Shown: positions 26,516-36,130, counted from the stretch's first letter. The stretch: 64,000 nucleotides of DNA from Methylococcaceae bacterium UBA6146 (GCA_002422395.1 DIUY01000029.1:131289-195288); one strand, 5' to 3'. Made by a program: numbers and translations. Notes: generated by a model from the letters alone, not told the origin.

Positions 26516-28927
26516 TCAGCCTTCCCTAACTATTTCGCTTACCGTGCCATAAGGCCATTGCCAGTTCTGAATTTCCGGCATGTCTTCACCGTACTTATAA
26601 ATGTACTGTTTATGGTCGATGAGTTTGTCACGGATGTATTGTTTAAGATAAACCGCTTGGTTACGCAATCTCGGCACCCTGTCAATAACGTCAGCCGCCA
26701 GATGGAAACGGTCCATGTCGTTCATGACCACCATATCAAACGGTGTGGACGTTGTGCCCTCTTCTTTATAACCACGGACATGCAAATTACAATGGTTGCT
26801 GCGCCGGTATGCCAAGCGGTGTATCAGCCAAGGGTAACCGTGATAAGCAAATACTATCGGTTTGTTCTTAGTGAACAGCTCGTCAAAATCCTTGTCCGAC
26901 AACCCGTTAGGGTGTTCCGTGTTAGGTTGCAGCCTCATTAGGTTAATGACGTTAACCACGCGGATTTTCAAATCAGGCACTTTGGTGCGCAAAATGTCCA
27001 CCGCAGCTAAAGTTTCCAAGGTAGGCACATCACCTGCACAAGCCATAACCACATCCGGTTCATCACCGTGGTCGTTACTTGCCCATTCCCAGACGCCAAT
27101 ACCCGCTTCGCAATGCTTCATTGCCGCATCCATATTCAACCACTGCGGCGCCGGTTGTTTGCCGGCGACAATAACGTTGACATAGTTACGGCTGCGCAGC
27201 ACATGGTCAGTCACTGCCAATAAGGTATTGGCATCAGGCGGCAAATAGACGCGGATGACTTCGGCTTTTTTATTGACAACATGGTCGATAAAACCGGGGT
27301 CCTGATGCGAAAAACCGTTGTGGTCCTGCCGCCAAACGTGGGACGTCAGCAGATAATTCAATGAAGCGACCGGCCTGCGCCAAGGAATCCGATTGCAGGT
27401 TTTCAGCCACTTCGCGTGTTGGTTAAACATTGAATCGACAATATGGATAAAGGCTTCATAACAAGAAAAGAAACCATGCCGGCCAGTCAAAAGGTAGCCT
27501 TCCAGCCAACCTTGACAGGTGTGTTCGCTCAGAATCTCCATAACCCGCCCATCTTGGGAAAGATTTGTGTCTTCAGGTAATATTTTTTCCATCCAAGCAC
27601 GCTGAGTCACGTCGAACACATCGTCCCAACGGTTCGACGAGGTTTCATCCGGCCCGAAAATACGGAAATTGCCCTGATCCATATTATTTTTCATGACGTC
27701 GCGTAAAAAACGCCCCATCACACGGGTGGCTTCGGCATTAACGGCGCCAGGGGCAGGCACATCAACGGCATAATTTTGAAAATCAGGCATCCGCAAATCG
27801 CTTAACAGAATGCCGCCATTGGCATGTGGATTATCGCTCATGCGCCGATTGCCACGGGGCGCAAGCTCAAGCAATTCTGGCAACGGCATACCGTTTTCAT
27901 CGAACAATTCGTCGGGCCGGTAACTTTTGAGCCAGCGTTCAAGCAGACTGACATGCTCCGGATTTTCCGCCAGATTAGCTAATGGCACTTGGTGGGAACG
28001 CCAAAAACCTTCAGTTTTCTTGCCATCCACACTGGCAGGCCCAGTCCAGCCTTTGGGTGTGCGCAAAATCACCATCGGCCAAACGGGGCGTTTTATCTCG
28101 TCAAGTTCGCCACTACGCGCCAGCCGCTGGATCGCTTTGATTTCCTCCAGACACTGGTCGAGCACACTGGCCATGCGGGCATGGACAATTTCCGGATCAC
28201 TGCCTTCCACCAGATAAGGCCGGTAACCATAACCTTCGAATAACTTCAACAGCTCATCTTCGTCAATACGGCTAAGCAACGTGGGGTTGGCGATTTTATA
28301 GCCATTGAGATGCAATATTGGCAACACTGCACCATCATGGATTGGACTAAGAAACTTGTTCGAATGCCAGGCTGCGGCCATCGGGCCAGTTTCGGCCTCA
28401 CCATCACCGACCACACAACAGGCTATCAACTCAGGATTATCAAACACTGCACCATAAGCATGGGATAAGGCATAACCTAACTCCCCACCTTCATGGATGG
28501 AGCCTGGCGTTTCCGGTGCGACATGGCTGGGCACGCCACCGGGAAACGAAAACTGCTTGAACAATGCCTTCATACCCTCCTTGTCCATGGAAATGCTTGG
28601 ATAATATTCGCTGTAAGTTCCCTCCAGCCAGCAATTGGCAAGCATTGCAGGGCCGCCATGGCCGGGGCCGCAGATAAAAATCATGTCGAGGTCATGCGCG
28701 TTTATCAAACGGTTTAAATGGACATTGATAAAATTTAAACCCGGTGTCGTCCCCCAATGCCCTAATAAGCGTGGTTTGATATGTTCCAGCTTAAGCGGTT
28801 CTTTTAACAAAGGATTATCCAGCAGATAAATCTGCCCGACCGAAAGGTAATTTGCCGCCCGCCAATAAGCATCCATCCGTTCGAGAAGCTCGCCAGGTAA
28901 TTGAAAACCTTGATTATTTTGTTCCAC
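26516..28927 (-). CDS. xfp: Xylulose-5-P/fructose-6-P phosphoketolase
   Basis: 803 residues, normal length. TPP-dependent; splits xylulose 5-phosphate (or fructose 6-phosphate) and phosphate into acetyl phosphate and glyceraldehyde 3-phosphate (or erythrose 4-phosphate). Seen: HWGTTPGLNFINVHLNR, GPGHGGPAMLANCWLEGTYSE, the TPP motif VVGDGEAETGPMAAAWHSNKF, and the C-terminal PFDMVVMNDMDRFHLAADVI. ackA follows upstream-to-downstream order ackA-xfp with 30 bases between, so acetyl phosphate made here can yield ATP and acetate. This pair is a known bypass in methanotrophs feeding from ribulose monophosphate cycle sugars. Confidence 0.95.
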   Translation of the reverse strand: MEQNNQGFQLPGELLERMDAYWRAANYLSVGQIYLLDNPLLKEPLKLEHIKPRLLGHWGTTPGLNFINVHLNRLINAHDLDMIFICGPGHGGPAMLANCWLEGTYSEYYPSISMDKEGMKALFKQFSFPGGVPSHVAPETPGSIHEGGELGYALSHAYGAVFDNPELIACCVVGDGEAETGPMAAAWHSNKFLSPIHDGAVLPILHLNGYKIANPTLLSRIDEDELLKLFEGYGYRPYLVEGSDPEIVHARMASVLDQCLEEIKAIQRLARSGELDEIKRPVWPMVILRTPKGWTGPASVDGKKTEGFWRSHQVPLANLAENPEHVSLLERWLKSYRPDELFDENGMPLPELLELAPRGNRRMSDNPHANGGILLSDLRMPDFQNYAVDVPAPGAVNAEATRVMGRFLRDVMKNNMDQGNFRIFGPDETSSNRWDDVFDVTQRAWMEKILPEDTNLSQDGRVMEILSEHTCQGWLEGYLLTGRHGFFSCYEAFIHIVDSMFNQHAKWLKTCNRIPWRRPVASLNYLLTSHVWRQDHNGFSHQDPGFIDHVVNKKAEVIRVYLPPDANTLLAVTDHVLRSRNYVNVIVAGKQPAPQWLNMDAAMKHCEAGIGVWEWASNDHGDEPDVVMACAGDVPTLETLAAVDILRTKVPDLKIRVVNVINLMRLQPNTEHPNGLSDKDFDELFTKNKPIVFAYHGYPWLIHRLAYRRSNHCNLHVRGYKEEGTTSTPFDMVVMNDMDRFHLAADVIDRVPRLRNQAVYLKQYIRDKLIDHKQYIYKYGEDMPEIQNWQWPYGTVSEIVREG

Positions 28928-28957
28928 ACCAATATCCTCTTGTTTATAACCAGTTAA

Positions 28958-30160
28958 TCATAATTGGGCGCCGTCACCCAGGAAATTTAAAATCTGTCTT
29001 GCGCAAACACGTTCTTCCTCGGCGTGAATGACCAGAATACGGGCATCACTTGCATCACTACCGATGTCCCTATTTTGCCGAACAGGCTGTTGATTCAGCT
29101 GCTCGTCCATTAAAAACCCCAATTTATCCAGACCGGCGATTATTTTAGTCCGGATGGCCGGCGCATGTTCGCCGACACCACCGGTAAATATCAACGCTGA
29201 AATGTCGCCCAGCACGGCATAATAAGCGCCAATGTATTTTTTGATCCGATAACAAAACATATCAATCGCAAGCATGGCATCGGCATCGCCTTGTTCGGCT
29301 TTCTGCAAAACCGTGCGCATATCAGCATGGCCGCAAATACCGCGCAAACCGCTGTCATGGTTAAGCAAGTGGTCGAGTTGTTCTAGCGTCCACCCTTCCC
29401 GTTGCAGCGTCAGCGGGATTATTGGGTCCAAATCGCCACAACGTCCCGCCATAATCAGACCTTCGGTCGGTGAAAAACCCATCGACGTATCAATGCCCAC
29501 ACCCTCACGAATCGCGGTGATGCTCGCGCCTCCACCGAGATGCAAAACAATTAAGTTCAACCTTTCAGGGGCCGTGTCGAGCAATGCCGCCGCCGCCCAT
29601 AAGCTGTGCTGGCAAGAAATGCCATGAAAGCCATAACGATAAAAATCAACCTGTTGGGATAAGCCTTGGGGAATGGCATAACGGCCTGCATAGTCAGGAA
29701 TATGGCGGTGAAATGCCGTGTCAAACGCCGCAAATTGGGCAACCTCAGGAAACGCCTTAGCCGCCATTGCCACACCAAGGCGATTAAGCGGATTATGCAG
29801 CGGCGCGTAGCTATCAAGCTGCGCCAGACGGTCAAGCACTTCCGGGGTGATTGGCGTTAACGCATCAAACCAGCTAGCGCCATGAACAATACGGTGCCCT
29901 ATAGCAGCCGGCGCCAGATTGCCCGTAGTAAAAATCTCCCGCCATCGGTTCAAAACAACAGCCAATGCCGATTTGGCATCATGGGAGGACGTTATGGTTT
30001 CGCTAATAACCTTGCTATTGACATCGTACCCTTCAATCACAAGACCTGAAGCAAGGCCATAATCGGCATTTAACACGGCTTGGACATGTAGTTTTGCATC
30101 GAATAACCGCGTTTTCACGGTCGTGCTACCGGCATTGATGACCAAAACCAAGCTATTCAT
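28958..30160 (-). CDS. ackA: Acetate kinase AckA
   Basis: 400 residues. Interconverts acetyl phosphate + ADP and acetate + ATP. Seen: LVLVINAGSTTVKTRLFD (signature 1), GHRIVHGASWF, FDTAFHRHIPDYAGRYAIP, RYGFHGISCQHS (signature 2), IVLHLGGGASITAIREGVGIDTSMG and LIFTGGVGEHAPAIR. In the signature 1 segment the usual Ser-Ser is Thr-Thr. It starts the two-gene ackA-xfp transcript; there is no pta in the window, in keeping with acetyl phosphate coming from phosphoketolase. Confidence 0.95.
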   Translation of the reverse strand: MNSLVLVINAGSTTVKTRLFDAKLHVQAVLNADYGLASGLVIEGYDVNSKVISETITSSHDAKSALAVVLNRWREIFTTGNLAPAAIGHRIVHGASWFDALTPITPEVLDRLAQLDSYAPLHNPLNRLGVAMAAKAFPEVAQFAAFDTAFHRHIPDYAGRYAIPQGLSQQVDFYRYGFHGISCQHSLWAAAALLDTAPERLNLIVLHLGGGASITAIREGVGIDTSMGFSPTEGLIMAGRCGDLDPIIPLTLQREGWTLEQLDHLLNHDSGLRGICGHADMRTVLQKAEQGDADAMLAIDMFCYRIKKYIGAYYAVLGDISALIFTGGVGEHAPAIRTKIIAGLDKLGFLMDEQLNQQPVRQNRDIGSDASDARILVIHAEEERVCARQILNFLGDGAQL

Positions 30161-30273
30161 AAGTAAATAATCTCTTCATAGCTTTAAATTATCGGGGGTT
30201 CGTATGACAGGTTAATGAAGCTGTTTAAATCAGCCGTCATAGAAAGTTGGCGATTTAGCACCAAGCAGCCGCA

Positions 30274-31401
30274 TTAACCCAACAGATTAACCAGCACTTG
30301 CTCATAAATTCCGGATAAAGTTTCCAAATCTTCGACGCCGACATTTTCGTTCACTTTATGGATACTCTCATTTAACGGGCCAAGTTCAACAACTTGTGCA
30401 CCTGTCGGGGCGATAAAGCGTCCGTCTGACGTGCCGCCACCGGTATCATCGACTGTTTCAAAACCAGTCTCTGATTGGATCGCGGCATGGACGGCATCAA
30501 TTAACGCGCCTTTTGCGGTTAAAAAAGGATTGCCGGACAAGCGCCAGTGCAATTCATAGCGGAAACCGTATTTGTCCAGAATGGCGTGCACACGCCGTTT
30601 AATGGTGTCTTCATCCAGTTCGGTGCAAAAACGCAGGTTAAACTGGATGTCCACAAAACCGGGAATAATATTTTCCGCCCCAGTCCCTGCGTTTATATTG
30701 GACACCTGCAAACTGGTGGGCGGAAAAAACGCGTTGCCGTTGTCCCAGACTTCTTCTGTCAGTTCTTTTAACGCCGGTGCAAACCTGTGTATCGGGTTTT
30801 CCGCCAATTCAGGGTAAGCGACATGGCCTTGGATACCCGCGACAACCAGCTTGGCGCACAAAGAACCGCGTCGGCCAACACGGATCACATCGCCAATCCT
30901 TTTATTGCTGGAGGGTTCGCAAACTAGGCACCAGTCGATTTTTTCATTGCGCCGCTCCAACACTTCAACCACTTTTACCACGCCGTGGCTAGCTATGCCT
31001 TCTTCGTCGCTGGTCATCATCACGGCGATGGAGCCTTGGTGGTCGGGATGGTTGGCAACAAAACGCCCGACCGCAGTGATAAAAGCCGCAATGCCGCCTT
31101 TCATATCCGCCGCCCCACGGCCATACAGTTTGCCGTCACGGATCACTGGCTCAAACGGCGGCGACTCCCAAGCCAACAAAGATCCGGACGGGACAACATC
31201 GGTATGGCCTAGAAACACAAACAAAGGCCGCACACTGCCACGCCGTAGCCAAATGTTTTGGGTGTCGGCAAAATTTAGCCGTTCTTCGCTGAACCCCAAA
31301 GGCGTCAAACGGGCAGCCAGCAAATCCTGGCAACCGGCGTCTTCGGGGGTGACAGACTCGCGTCTGATGAGGTCTATGGCAATGTCTAGGGTTGTGCTCA
31401 T
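30274..31401 (-). CDS. dapE: Succinyl-diaminopimelate desuccinylase DapE
   Basis: 375 residues, M20 metallopeptidase fold. Hydrolyses N-succinyl-LL-DAP in lysine and peptidoglycan precursor synthesis. Zinc ligands seen: H in FLGHTDVVPSG, D in GRGAADMKGGIAAF, catalytic EE in MTSDEEGIASHG, E in CLVCEPSS, and the last His in LGPLNESIHKVNE. It overlaps the preceding ArsC-family gene by four bases (ATGA), the same yffB-dapE order as in E. coli. Confidence 0.95.
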   Translation of the reverse strand: MSTTLDIAIDLIRRESVTPEDAGCQDLLAARLTPLGFSEERLNFADTQNIWLRRGSVRPLFVFLGHTDVVPSGSLLAWESPPFEPVIRDGKLYGRGAADMKGGIAAFITAVGRFVANHPDHQGSIAVMMTSDEEGIASHGVVKVVEVLERRNEKIDWCLVCEPSSNKRIGDVIRVGRRGSLCAKLVVAGIQGHVAYPELAENPIHRFAPALKELTEEVWDNGNAFFPPTSLQVSNINAGTGAENIIPGFVDIQFNLRFCTELDEDTIKRRVHAILDKYGFRYELHWRLSGNPFLTAKGALIDAVHAAIQSETGFETVDDTGGGTSDGRFIAPTGAQVVELGPLNESIHKVNENVGVEDLETLSGIYEQVLVNLLG

Positions 31402-31736
31402 AATTGCTTATACAAATCGGCTTTAAAACCTATGATGAGTTGGTCACCGGTATCTAAAACGGGGCGCTTAATCAGCGTTGGGATGTCCAGCATCAGTTGC
31501 AATGCAGTTGTTCGGGTGATGCCGTCCCGCTGCTCGCTAGTCAGTTGCCGCCAACTGGTGCTAGAGCGGTTAAGCAATGTGTTCCAGCCTAAACCGGCTT
31601 CAAAATACTCCAGCAATTCGAAAGTAAGCCCATCCGCCCTAAAATCATGGAACTGATAGGCCACCCCGTTTTCATCCAGATATTTTCGTGCTTTTTTAAC
31701 GGTATCGCAGTTTTTTATACCGTAAAGTCTATACAT
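31398..31736 (-). CDS. yffB: ArsC/Spx-family protein (YffB type)
   Basis: 112 residues, thioredoxin-like ArsC family: MYRLYGIKNCDTVKKARKYL, NTLLNRSSTSWRQL and PTLIKRPVLDTGDQLIIGF. The lone Cys10 (NCDT) corresponds to the ArsC active Cys, but YffB proteins are thought to be glutathione-dependent thiol reductases rather than arsenate reductases, and their function is unproven. Coupled to dapE by a four-base overlap, and five bases downstream of an unknown 80-residue gene. Confidence 0.88.
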   Translation of the reverse strand: MYRLYGIKNCDTVKKARKYLDENGVAYQFHDFRADGLTFELLEYFEAGLGWNTLLNRSSTSWRQLTSEQRDGITRTTALQLMLDIPTLIKRPVLDTGDQLIIGFKADLYKQL

Positions 31737-31741
31737 GCGGC

Positions 31742-31984
31742 TTATAACTGGCTGTTTAACAACTCTTCAATGCTGGGCAATTCTTTATCCGCTTTACAAC
31801 GGGACTTGTAAAGGTCAACAAACTCCATAAAAGCCTGCTCCAGATCGTCAAGAATTTCTTCCTCATTGTCGCGTTCATCTTCAGGCACATCAGATGAATC
31901 CAGGTATTCTTTTTGCAAAGCTATTTCACTGTTAAGTGCCAGTGTCGCATAGATAAGGGCATTGTTTGATAAGTTTTCGCTCAT
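31742..31984 (-). CDS. Conserved-looking acidic 80-residue protein, function unknown
   Basis: From ATG 31984 the frame codes 80 residues (MSENLSNNALIYATLALNSE ...). It is strongly acidic in the middle (DVPEDERDNEEEILDDLE), probably helical, with no signal or membrane segment. Position just five bases ahead of yffB-dapE suggests the same transcript. The frame reaches back to 32056, but the upstream part is unlike protein. I do not recognise a family. Confidence 0.65.
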   Translation of the reverse strand: MSENLSNNALIYATLALNSEIALQKEYLDSSDVPEDERDNEEEILDDLEQAFMEFVDLYKSRCKADKELPSIEELLNSQL

Positions 31985-32190
31985 GATGGGGTGTCCGTTT
32001 AAATTAAAATTGGGTGTGCGCCCGTAACGCACACCATTTAAAATACGCCGCTTCAAGATCCGAAATTAGCCCGAAAAAATCGTAGCCCCCCCTGACAAAC
32101 CCGCGTATTTTCTGGCACTAGAATATCGTCAATGGTTTGGGGCGTCAATTTAACCCCGTTTTAGGGCGCTTTAAGTAAGTGCCACAAGGG

Positions 32191-33000
32191 TTATTTCTTT
32201 TTCTTCCAAGCCAATAATTTGATTTTCTTAAAAAGAACATATTCGGCCCGGCTATCGGCCGCCTTGGCTTCTTGCCTTTTTATTTCTTCCAGCAATTTAT
32301 CGCGTAGCCGCCGCTCCTCCTCAACCCTTTTTTGAATCCGATGCTTATCGTGGCTGGTTATTTCAAGCCGGATAAAATCACTGTCTTGCCTTAGCATAAA
32401 ACGGACAATCTCATCTAACAACGCATCATTAACCGCCTCAGGCTCAAAGGTTTTGCTGTAGGCGTTAAAGTTCTCATGGTTATTTATAAACAAGTTAATT
32501 TTTGAATTGTTAAAGTCGACTTCAAATTTAAAACGGACAGGTATCCTACGGGTGACGGTAAATGACGCCTTTTCAACCCCCCTCCTCCAAGTAAAAGGGA
32601 TGTGTTTGGAATGCAAAAAAGCCACTTCCTGTTCAACTTGCGCATTGCCTTCCACACTGTATCGGAACTCGCCCAAACCTTGGCAAACAAAGGTGACGTT
32701 GATTTGCATGATCCGGTTAAAATCCCCCACCCCGCTATAACCATCGGTGTTGATCTGATATTTGGTTTGGAATAATGTCCCGAATTGCCGGTAGCTATTG
32801 CTATAACCCTTAACCTCAACCGCTTTTTCAAGATAATTCAGATGATCCACAATTTCCTTAAGGAAGTGATAGGTCTTTTGCATTTTTGGCAAAATGGCAG
32901 TTTGGTACTCATGCTCTAAGCGCTGCCCCTCAATGCTCGATGAAAACTCGCTTTCCTGCTTGCGCGTCGCTTCATTTCTTAACTGATCCAAAACGCCCAT
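32191..33000 (-). CDS. Uncharacterised 269-residue protein with basic coiled-coil tail
   Basis: From ATG 33000 (MGVLDQLRNEATRKQESEFS). The N-terminus is a helical, charged region (to ~60), the middle a beta-rich domain (YQINTDGYSGVGDFNRIMQI; FRYSVEGNAQVEQEVAF; RRIPVRFKFEVDFNN), and residues ~220-269 a charged helix ending in KKIKLLAWKKKK. No signal peptide or membrane helix. It lies between the yffB-dapE group and yajQ, same strand, with 76 bases to yajQ. The codon use resembles neighbouring genes, so it looks genuine. I do not recognise a family. Confidence 0.7.
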   Translation of the reverse strand: MGVLDQLRNEATRKQESEFSSSIEGQRLEHEYQTAILPKMQKTYHFLKEIVDHLNYLEKAVEVKGYSNSYRQFGTLFQTKYQINTDGYSGVGDFNRIMQINVTFVCQGLGEFRYSVEGNAQVEQEVAFLHSKHIPFTWRRGVEKASFTVTRRIPVRFKFEVDFNNSKINLFINNHENFNAYSKTFEPEAVNDALLDEIVRFMLRQDSDFIRLEITSHDKHRIQKRVEEERRLRDKLLEEIKRQEAKAADSRAEYVLFKKIKLLAWKKKK

Positions 33001-33076
33001 CGTCAGACACTCTTTTTCCGTAACATTTGACAAATCATAATTATGACCGGGAAACAAAACCTAGAAGCTAACCCGC

Positions 33077-33559
33077 TCAATCCCTAAAATTGGTGAATTG
33101 CAGCGGCATTTCAATTTTTTCTTCGCGCAACATGTGTATCACTTCTTGCAGGTCATCGCGTTTCTTGCCAGTCACGCGCACTTGGTCACCTTGAATAGCC
33201 GCCTGGACTTTCATTTTTTTGTCCTTAATCAATTTGATTATTTTCTTGGCGAGCGCGGTGTCCAAACCTTGTTTCAAGGTGATTTCCTGACGCATCATTT
33301 TGCCGCTGCCTTTCGCTTCACCCACATCCAAACAGGCAATATCAATGCCGCGCCGACTTAGCTTTGAACAAATAATGCTGAACATTTGTTGCAGCTGAAA
33401 AACGGACTCGGAAATCATGACCAATTTTTCATCCGTCATTTCAAAAGACGAATTCGTGCCTTTAAAATCAAAACGGGTATCAACTTCTTTGTTGGCTTGG
33501 TCGATGGCATTTTTAGCCTCGTGTTTATCAAATTCAGAGACAATATCAAAGGAAGGCAT
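33077..33559 (-). CDS. yajQ: YajQ-family cyclic di-GMP-binding protein
   Basis: 160 residues from ATG 33559 (MPSFDIVSEFDKHEAKNAID). Two ferredoxin-like domains; DFKGTNSSFEM, MRQEITLKQGLD, KKIIKLIKDKKMKVQAAIQGDQVRVTGKKRDDLQ are the family's most conserved parts. YajQ relatives bind nucleotides, and some bind cyclic di-GMP and modify transcription factors. The frame extends to 33673, overlapping the end of cca; that extension is not used. It lies 46 bases after cca and may be co-transcribed. Confidence 0.93.
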   Translation of the reverse strand: MPSFDIVSEFDKHEAKNAIDQANKEVDTRFDFKGTNSSFEMTDEKLVMISESVFQLQQMFSIICSKLSRRGIDIACLDVGEAKGSGKMMRQEITLKQGLDTALAKKIIKLIKDKKMKVQAAIQGDQVRVTGKKRDDLQEVIHMLREEKIEMPLQFTNFRD

Positions 33560-33605
33560 AGGCGTTCGGGCTTGGGTTAAATTAAAGAATAATTCTATAA
33601 CCGTT

Positions 33606-34850
33606 TTATAGCTGAATTGCAACCATCGCATTGATATTGACGGCTTCCGCAACGGCTTTAATGCGTAAACCACGTATAGCCTCGCCGATTTTGGCGCCTT
33701 GCAGGCCGCTCTCTAGGATAATTGACGTGTCAATTGCCGACGCAGCTTGGGCTGCCACTCTAAAAATATCGGCCTGGGGATAAGGCGCGTCTTCAAAACC
33801 AGTCCGGCCGCGCGCATCCGCCTCGCAAGCGAGCAAAAACGCATTCAAGGCATTAGCTGATTTAAATGCCCCCAAGGCCACCAGCGTATCCACTATCGTT
33901 GCGGCCCGCAATTGTGCCGCGCTATGGCAGTGCGTGTGATATTGCATGACATGCTGGGCCAGCACCTTAAAGGCATTTGGCACTCGCAACCGAACACACA
34001 GCACATCCAAAATCGGCAAACCGGCAGTTTCATGGCCGTAATGGTGGGGCAGATTATCTTTAGGTGAAACGGCCTTGCCCAAATCATGGACCAACGCAGC
34101 AAAGCGCACTTCGGGGCTAGATGATAACAATGCCGCCTGATCCAAACTCATCAAACTGTGTAGCCCAGTGTCAATTTCAGGATGGTAACGTTCCGGCTGG
34201 GGCACACCAAATAACCGCTCAAGTTCAGGGAAAATTTTGGCTAACGCGCCACAACTTCTTAAAGTATAGAAAAAAGCTGACGGCGAAGGTTCGTTAAGGG
34301 CTTTATACAGTTCGGCCCACACCCGCTCCGGCACCAAATAATCAACTTCACCGGCGGTCACCATAGCCTGCATTAATGCACGGGTTTCCTCGGCCAATTT
34401 AAACCCCAGCGTAGCGTAGCGGGCGGCAAAACGGGCGACCCGCAGAATCCGCACGGGGTCTTCAGCAAACGCGGGGGAAACATGGCGAAAAATACGCTGT
34501 TCCAAATCATGCTGGCCATGATAAGGGTCAATAACCTGACCTTCAGGCGTCATAGCCATCGCATTAATAGTCAAGTCACGGCGCAGCAAATCCTGTTCCA
34601 AACTGACATCGGGCGTGGCGTGGACACTAAACCCTTTGTAGCCATGCGCCGTTTTCCGCTCAGTTCTGGCCAGGGCATATTCTTCATAAGTTTGCGGATG
34701 CAAAAACACCGGAAAGTCCTTACCTACAGACCGAAAACCCTGCTTAAGCATAGCTTCAGGCGTTGCCCCGATAACAACCCAATCCTGTTCTGTCACCGGC
34801 AGACCCAACAACTTATCGCGTACCGCACCACCAACAAGATATATTTCCAT
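33606..34850 (-). CDS. cca: CCA tRNA nucleotidyltransferase with HD domain
   Basis: 414 residues, like E. coli Cca (412). Adds CCA to tRNA 3' ends without a template. Seen: YLVGGAVRDKLLGLPVTEQDWVVIG with the DxD-type catalytic acids, RKTAHGYKGF, the RRDLTINAMAM motif, RILRVARFAARY, and a C-terminal HD domain (ALVHDLGKAV ... HHYGHE) giving 2',3'-cyclic phosphodiesterase/phosphatase activity in the long form. Divergent from rlmJ. Confidence 0.95.
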   Translation of the reverse strand: MEIYLVGGAVRDKLLGLPVTEQDWVVIGATPEAMLKQGFRSVGKDFPVFLHPQTYEEYALARTERKTAHGYKGFSVHATPDVSLEQDLLRRDLTINAMAMTPEGQVIDPYHGQHDLEQRIFRHVSPAFAEDPVRILRVARFAARYATLGFKLAEETRALMQAMVTAGEVDYLVPERVWAELYKALNEPSPSAFFYTLRSCGALAKIFPELERLFGVPQPERYHPEIDTGLHSLMSLDQAALLSSSPEVRFAALVHDLGKAVSPKDNLPHHYGHETAGLPILDVLCVRLRVPNAFKVLAQHVMQYHTHCHSAAQLRAATIVDTLVALGAFKSANALNAFLLACEADARGRTGFEDAPYPQADIFRVAAQAASAIDTSIILESGLQGAKIGEAIRGLRIKAVAEAVNINAMVAIQL

Positions 34851-35005
34851 CGGTTATTCCCGTTTGTAATTATTGGGGATTGTTGATACCAAACCGGCAC
34901 TTTTACCCTTAACTATTTAAAGTATAAGGAGGTGGTTTATGGAATACAACAACTAGCCGCCGTGTGCTATGCTCGCAAAATTTAATAACAGCCGCTAACC
35001 CCGCC

Positions 35006-35845
35006 ATGCTCAGTTACCGACACGCCTTCCATGCAGGCAATTTCGCCGATGTGTTAAAACATCTCATCCAACTACAGCTTCTTGAACACTTACGCAAGAA
35101 AGACAAAGGCTTTTGCTGTGTTGACACCCACGCCGGTGCGGGCGGTTATCTACTGGGCAGCGATTTTGCCTTAAAAAACCGCGAATTTGACAACGGCATC
35201 GCCAAATTATGGCACCGCAATGATTTGCCCGCCTGCGTTGCTGCATATGTCGCTTTGGTCAAGCATTTTAATGGCTCCGGTCGCTTAGAGCGCTATCCCG
35301 GCTCGCCGCTTATTGCCCGTCAACTGCTACGTAAGCAGGACAGGCTAGTTTTGTATGAATTGCATTCGACCGAAATAAAGCTACTGAATGCCGCCGTCAG
35401 CAAAGACAAACGGATCACCGTGATCCACGCCGACGGCTTAACCGGCGCCCCTGACTTATTGCCGCCTTTCGAGCGGCGCGGTCTCGTGTTAATCGACCCG
35501 TCGTATGAAATAAAAACAGATTACCGGCAAGTGACCGAAACCTTAATTAAAATGACCAAGCGTTTTGCGACCGGCACTTATGCGCTGTGGTATCCGGTTA
35601 TCGACCGTAGCCGCAACCACGAACTGGAACGCGCCCTACAAAACAGCGGCATAAAAAACATCCAGCTGTTTGAGCTGGGCCTGCGGGCAGACAGCCATGA
35701 AGACGGCATGACCGCCAGCGGCATGATTGTCATTAATCCACCTTGGACACTAATGGCGCAGATGCGGCAAACCTTGCCTTGGCTGGCTAGCATACTGGCT
35801 AACGGGACAGGGAATTTCCGGCTTGAAACACTGGCTGGGGAATAG
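35006..35845 (+). CDS. rlmJ: 23S rRNA (adenine-2030-N6)-methyltransferase RlmJ
   Basis: 279 residues from ATG 35006 (MLSYRHAFHAGNFADVLKH, as in E. coli RlmJ). It methylates A2030 of 23S rRNA with SAM. Seen: VDTHAGAGGYLLGS (motif I), RYPGSPLIARQLLR, the catalytic motif IV DPSYEIKTDY (DPPY-type, with S in place of the second P), and GTYALWYPV. The open frame from 34964 adds 14 unlike residues. Single gene, divergent from cca. Confidence 0.94.
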   Translation: MLSYRHAFHAGNFADVLKHLIQLQLLEHLRKKDKGFCCVDTHAGAGGYLLGSDFALKNREFDNGIAKLWHRNDLPACVAAYVALVKHFNGSGRLERYPGSPLIARQLLRKQDRLVLYELHSTEIKLLNAAVSKDKRITVIHADGLTGAPDLLPPFERRGLVLIDPSYEIKTDYRQVTETLIKMTKRFATGTYALWYPVIDRSRNHELERALQNSGIKNIQLFELGLRADSHEDGMTASGMIVINPPWTLMAQMRQTLPWLASILANGTGNFRLETLAGE

Positions 35846-35902
35846 CCGTAAGCCCAAACCATCCGCCCGGCACTCTTATCGGGCATCACCAAATCCACCC
35901 GT

Positions 35903-35927
35903 TAGGTAATTGTACTAATTGTCCTGA
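35903..35927 (+). promoter_or_regulatory. Repeated promoter-like motif, copy 1
   Basis: TAGGTAATTGTACTAATTGT followed by CCTGA recurs at 37016 with two changes in 25. Here it precedes a decayed DUF2934 reading frame; there it precedes the intact DUF2934 gene. The core AATTGTACTAATT is partly palindromic, as expected for a dimeric regulator or an extended promoter. Confidence 0.4.
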
Positions 35928-36020
35928 CCGGGGAACCCAAGCGACAATCCTTATCAAGCCGGTTATTTGGTAATGGCTGGCCTAAGCCCATTCTAAAATT
36001 AAGAGCCGTGGGGGCAGACT

Positions 36021-36083
36021 AAGGTTTTTAGCCATGACATGGATGATGATTGGCTTGAAGCGGAATGGAAATCGAACCTATAA
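36021..36083 (+). pseudogene. DUF2934 C-terminal remnant
   Basis: The frame AAG GTT TTT AGC CAT... to TAA reads KVFSHDMDDDWLEAEWKSNL and aligns with the end of the intact DUF2934 protein at 37125 (GHEMDDWLEAERELNL). The N-terminal half is absent or unreadable. With the shared motif at 35903 this looks like an old duplicate of the 37.0-37.3 kb gene. The rest of 35846-36253 holds no gene I can support. Confidence 0.65.
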
Positions 36084-36130
36084 CGAAGCATCCGGCTGAC
36101 AATTAGCAGGCCACTACCCTTTATTGAGAG

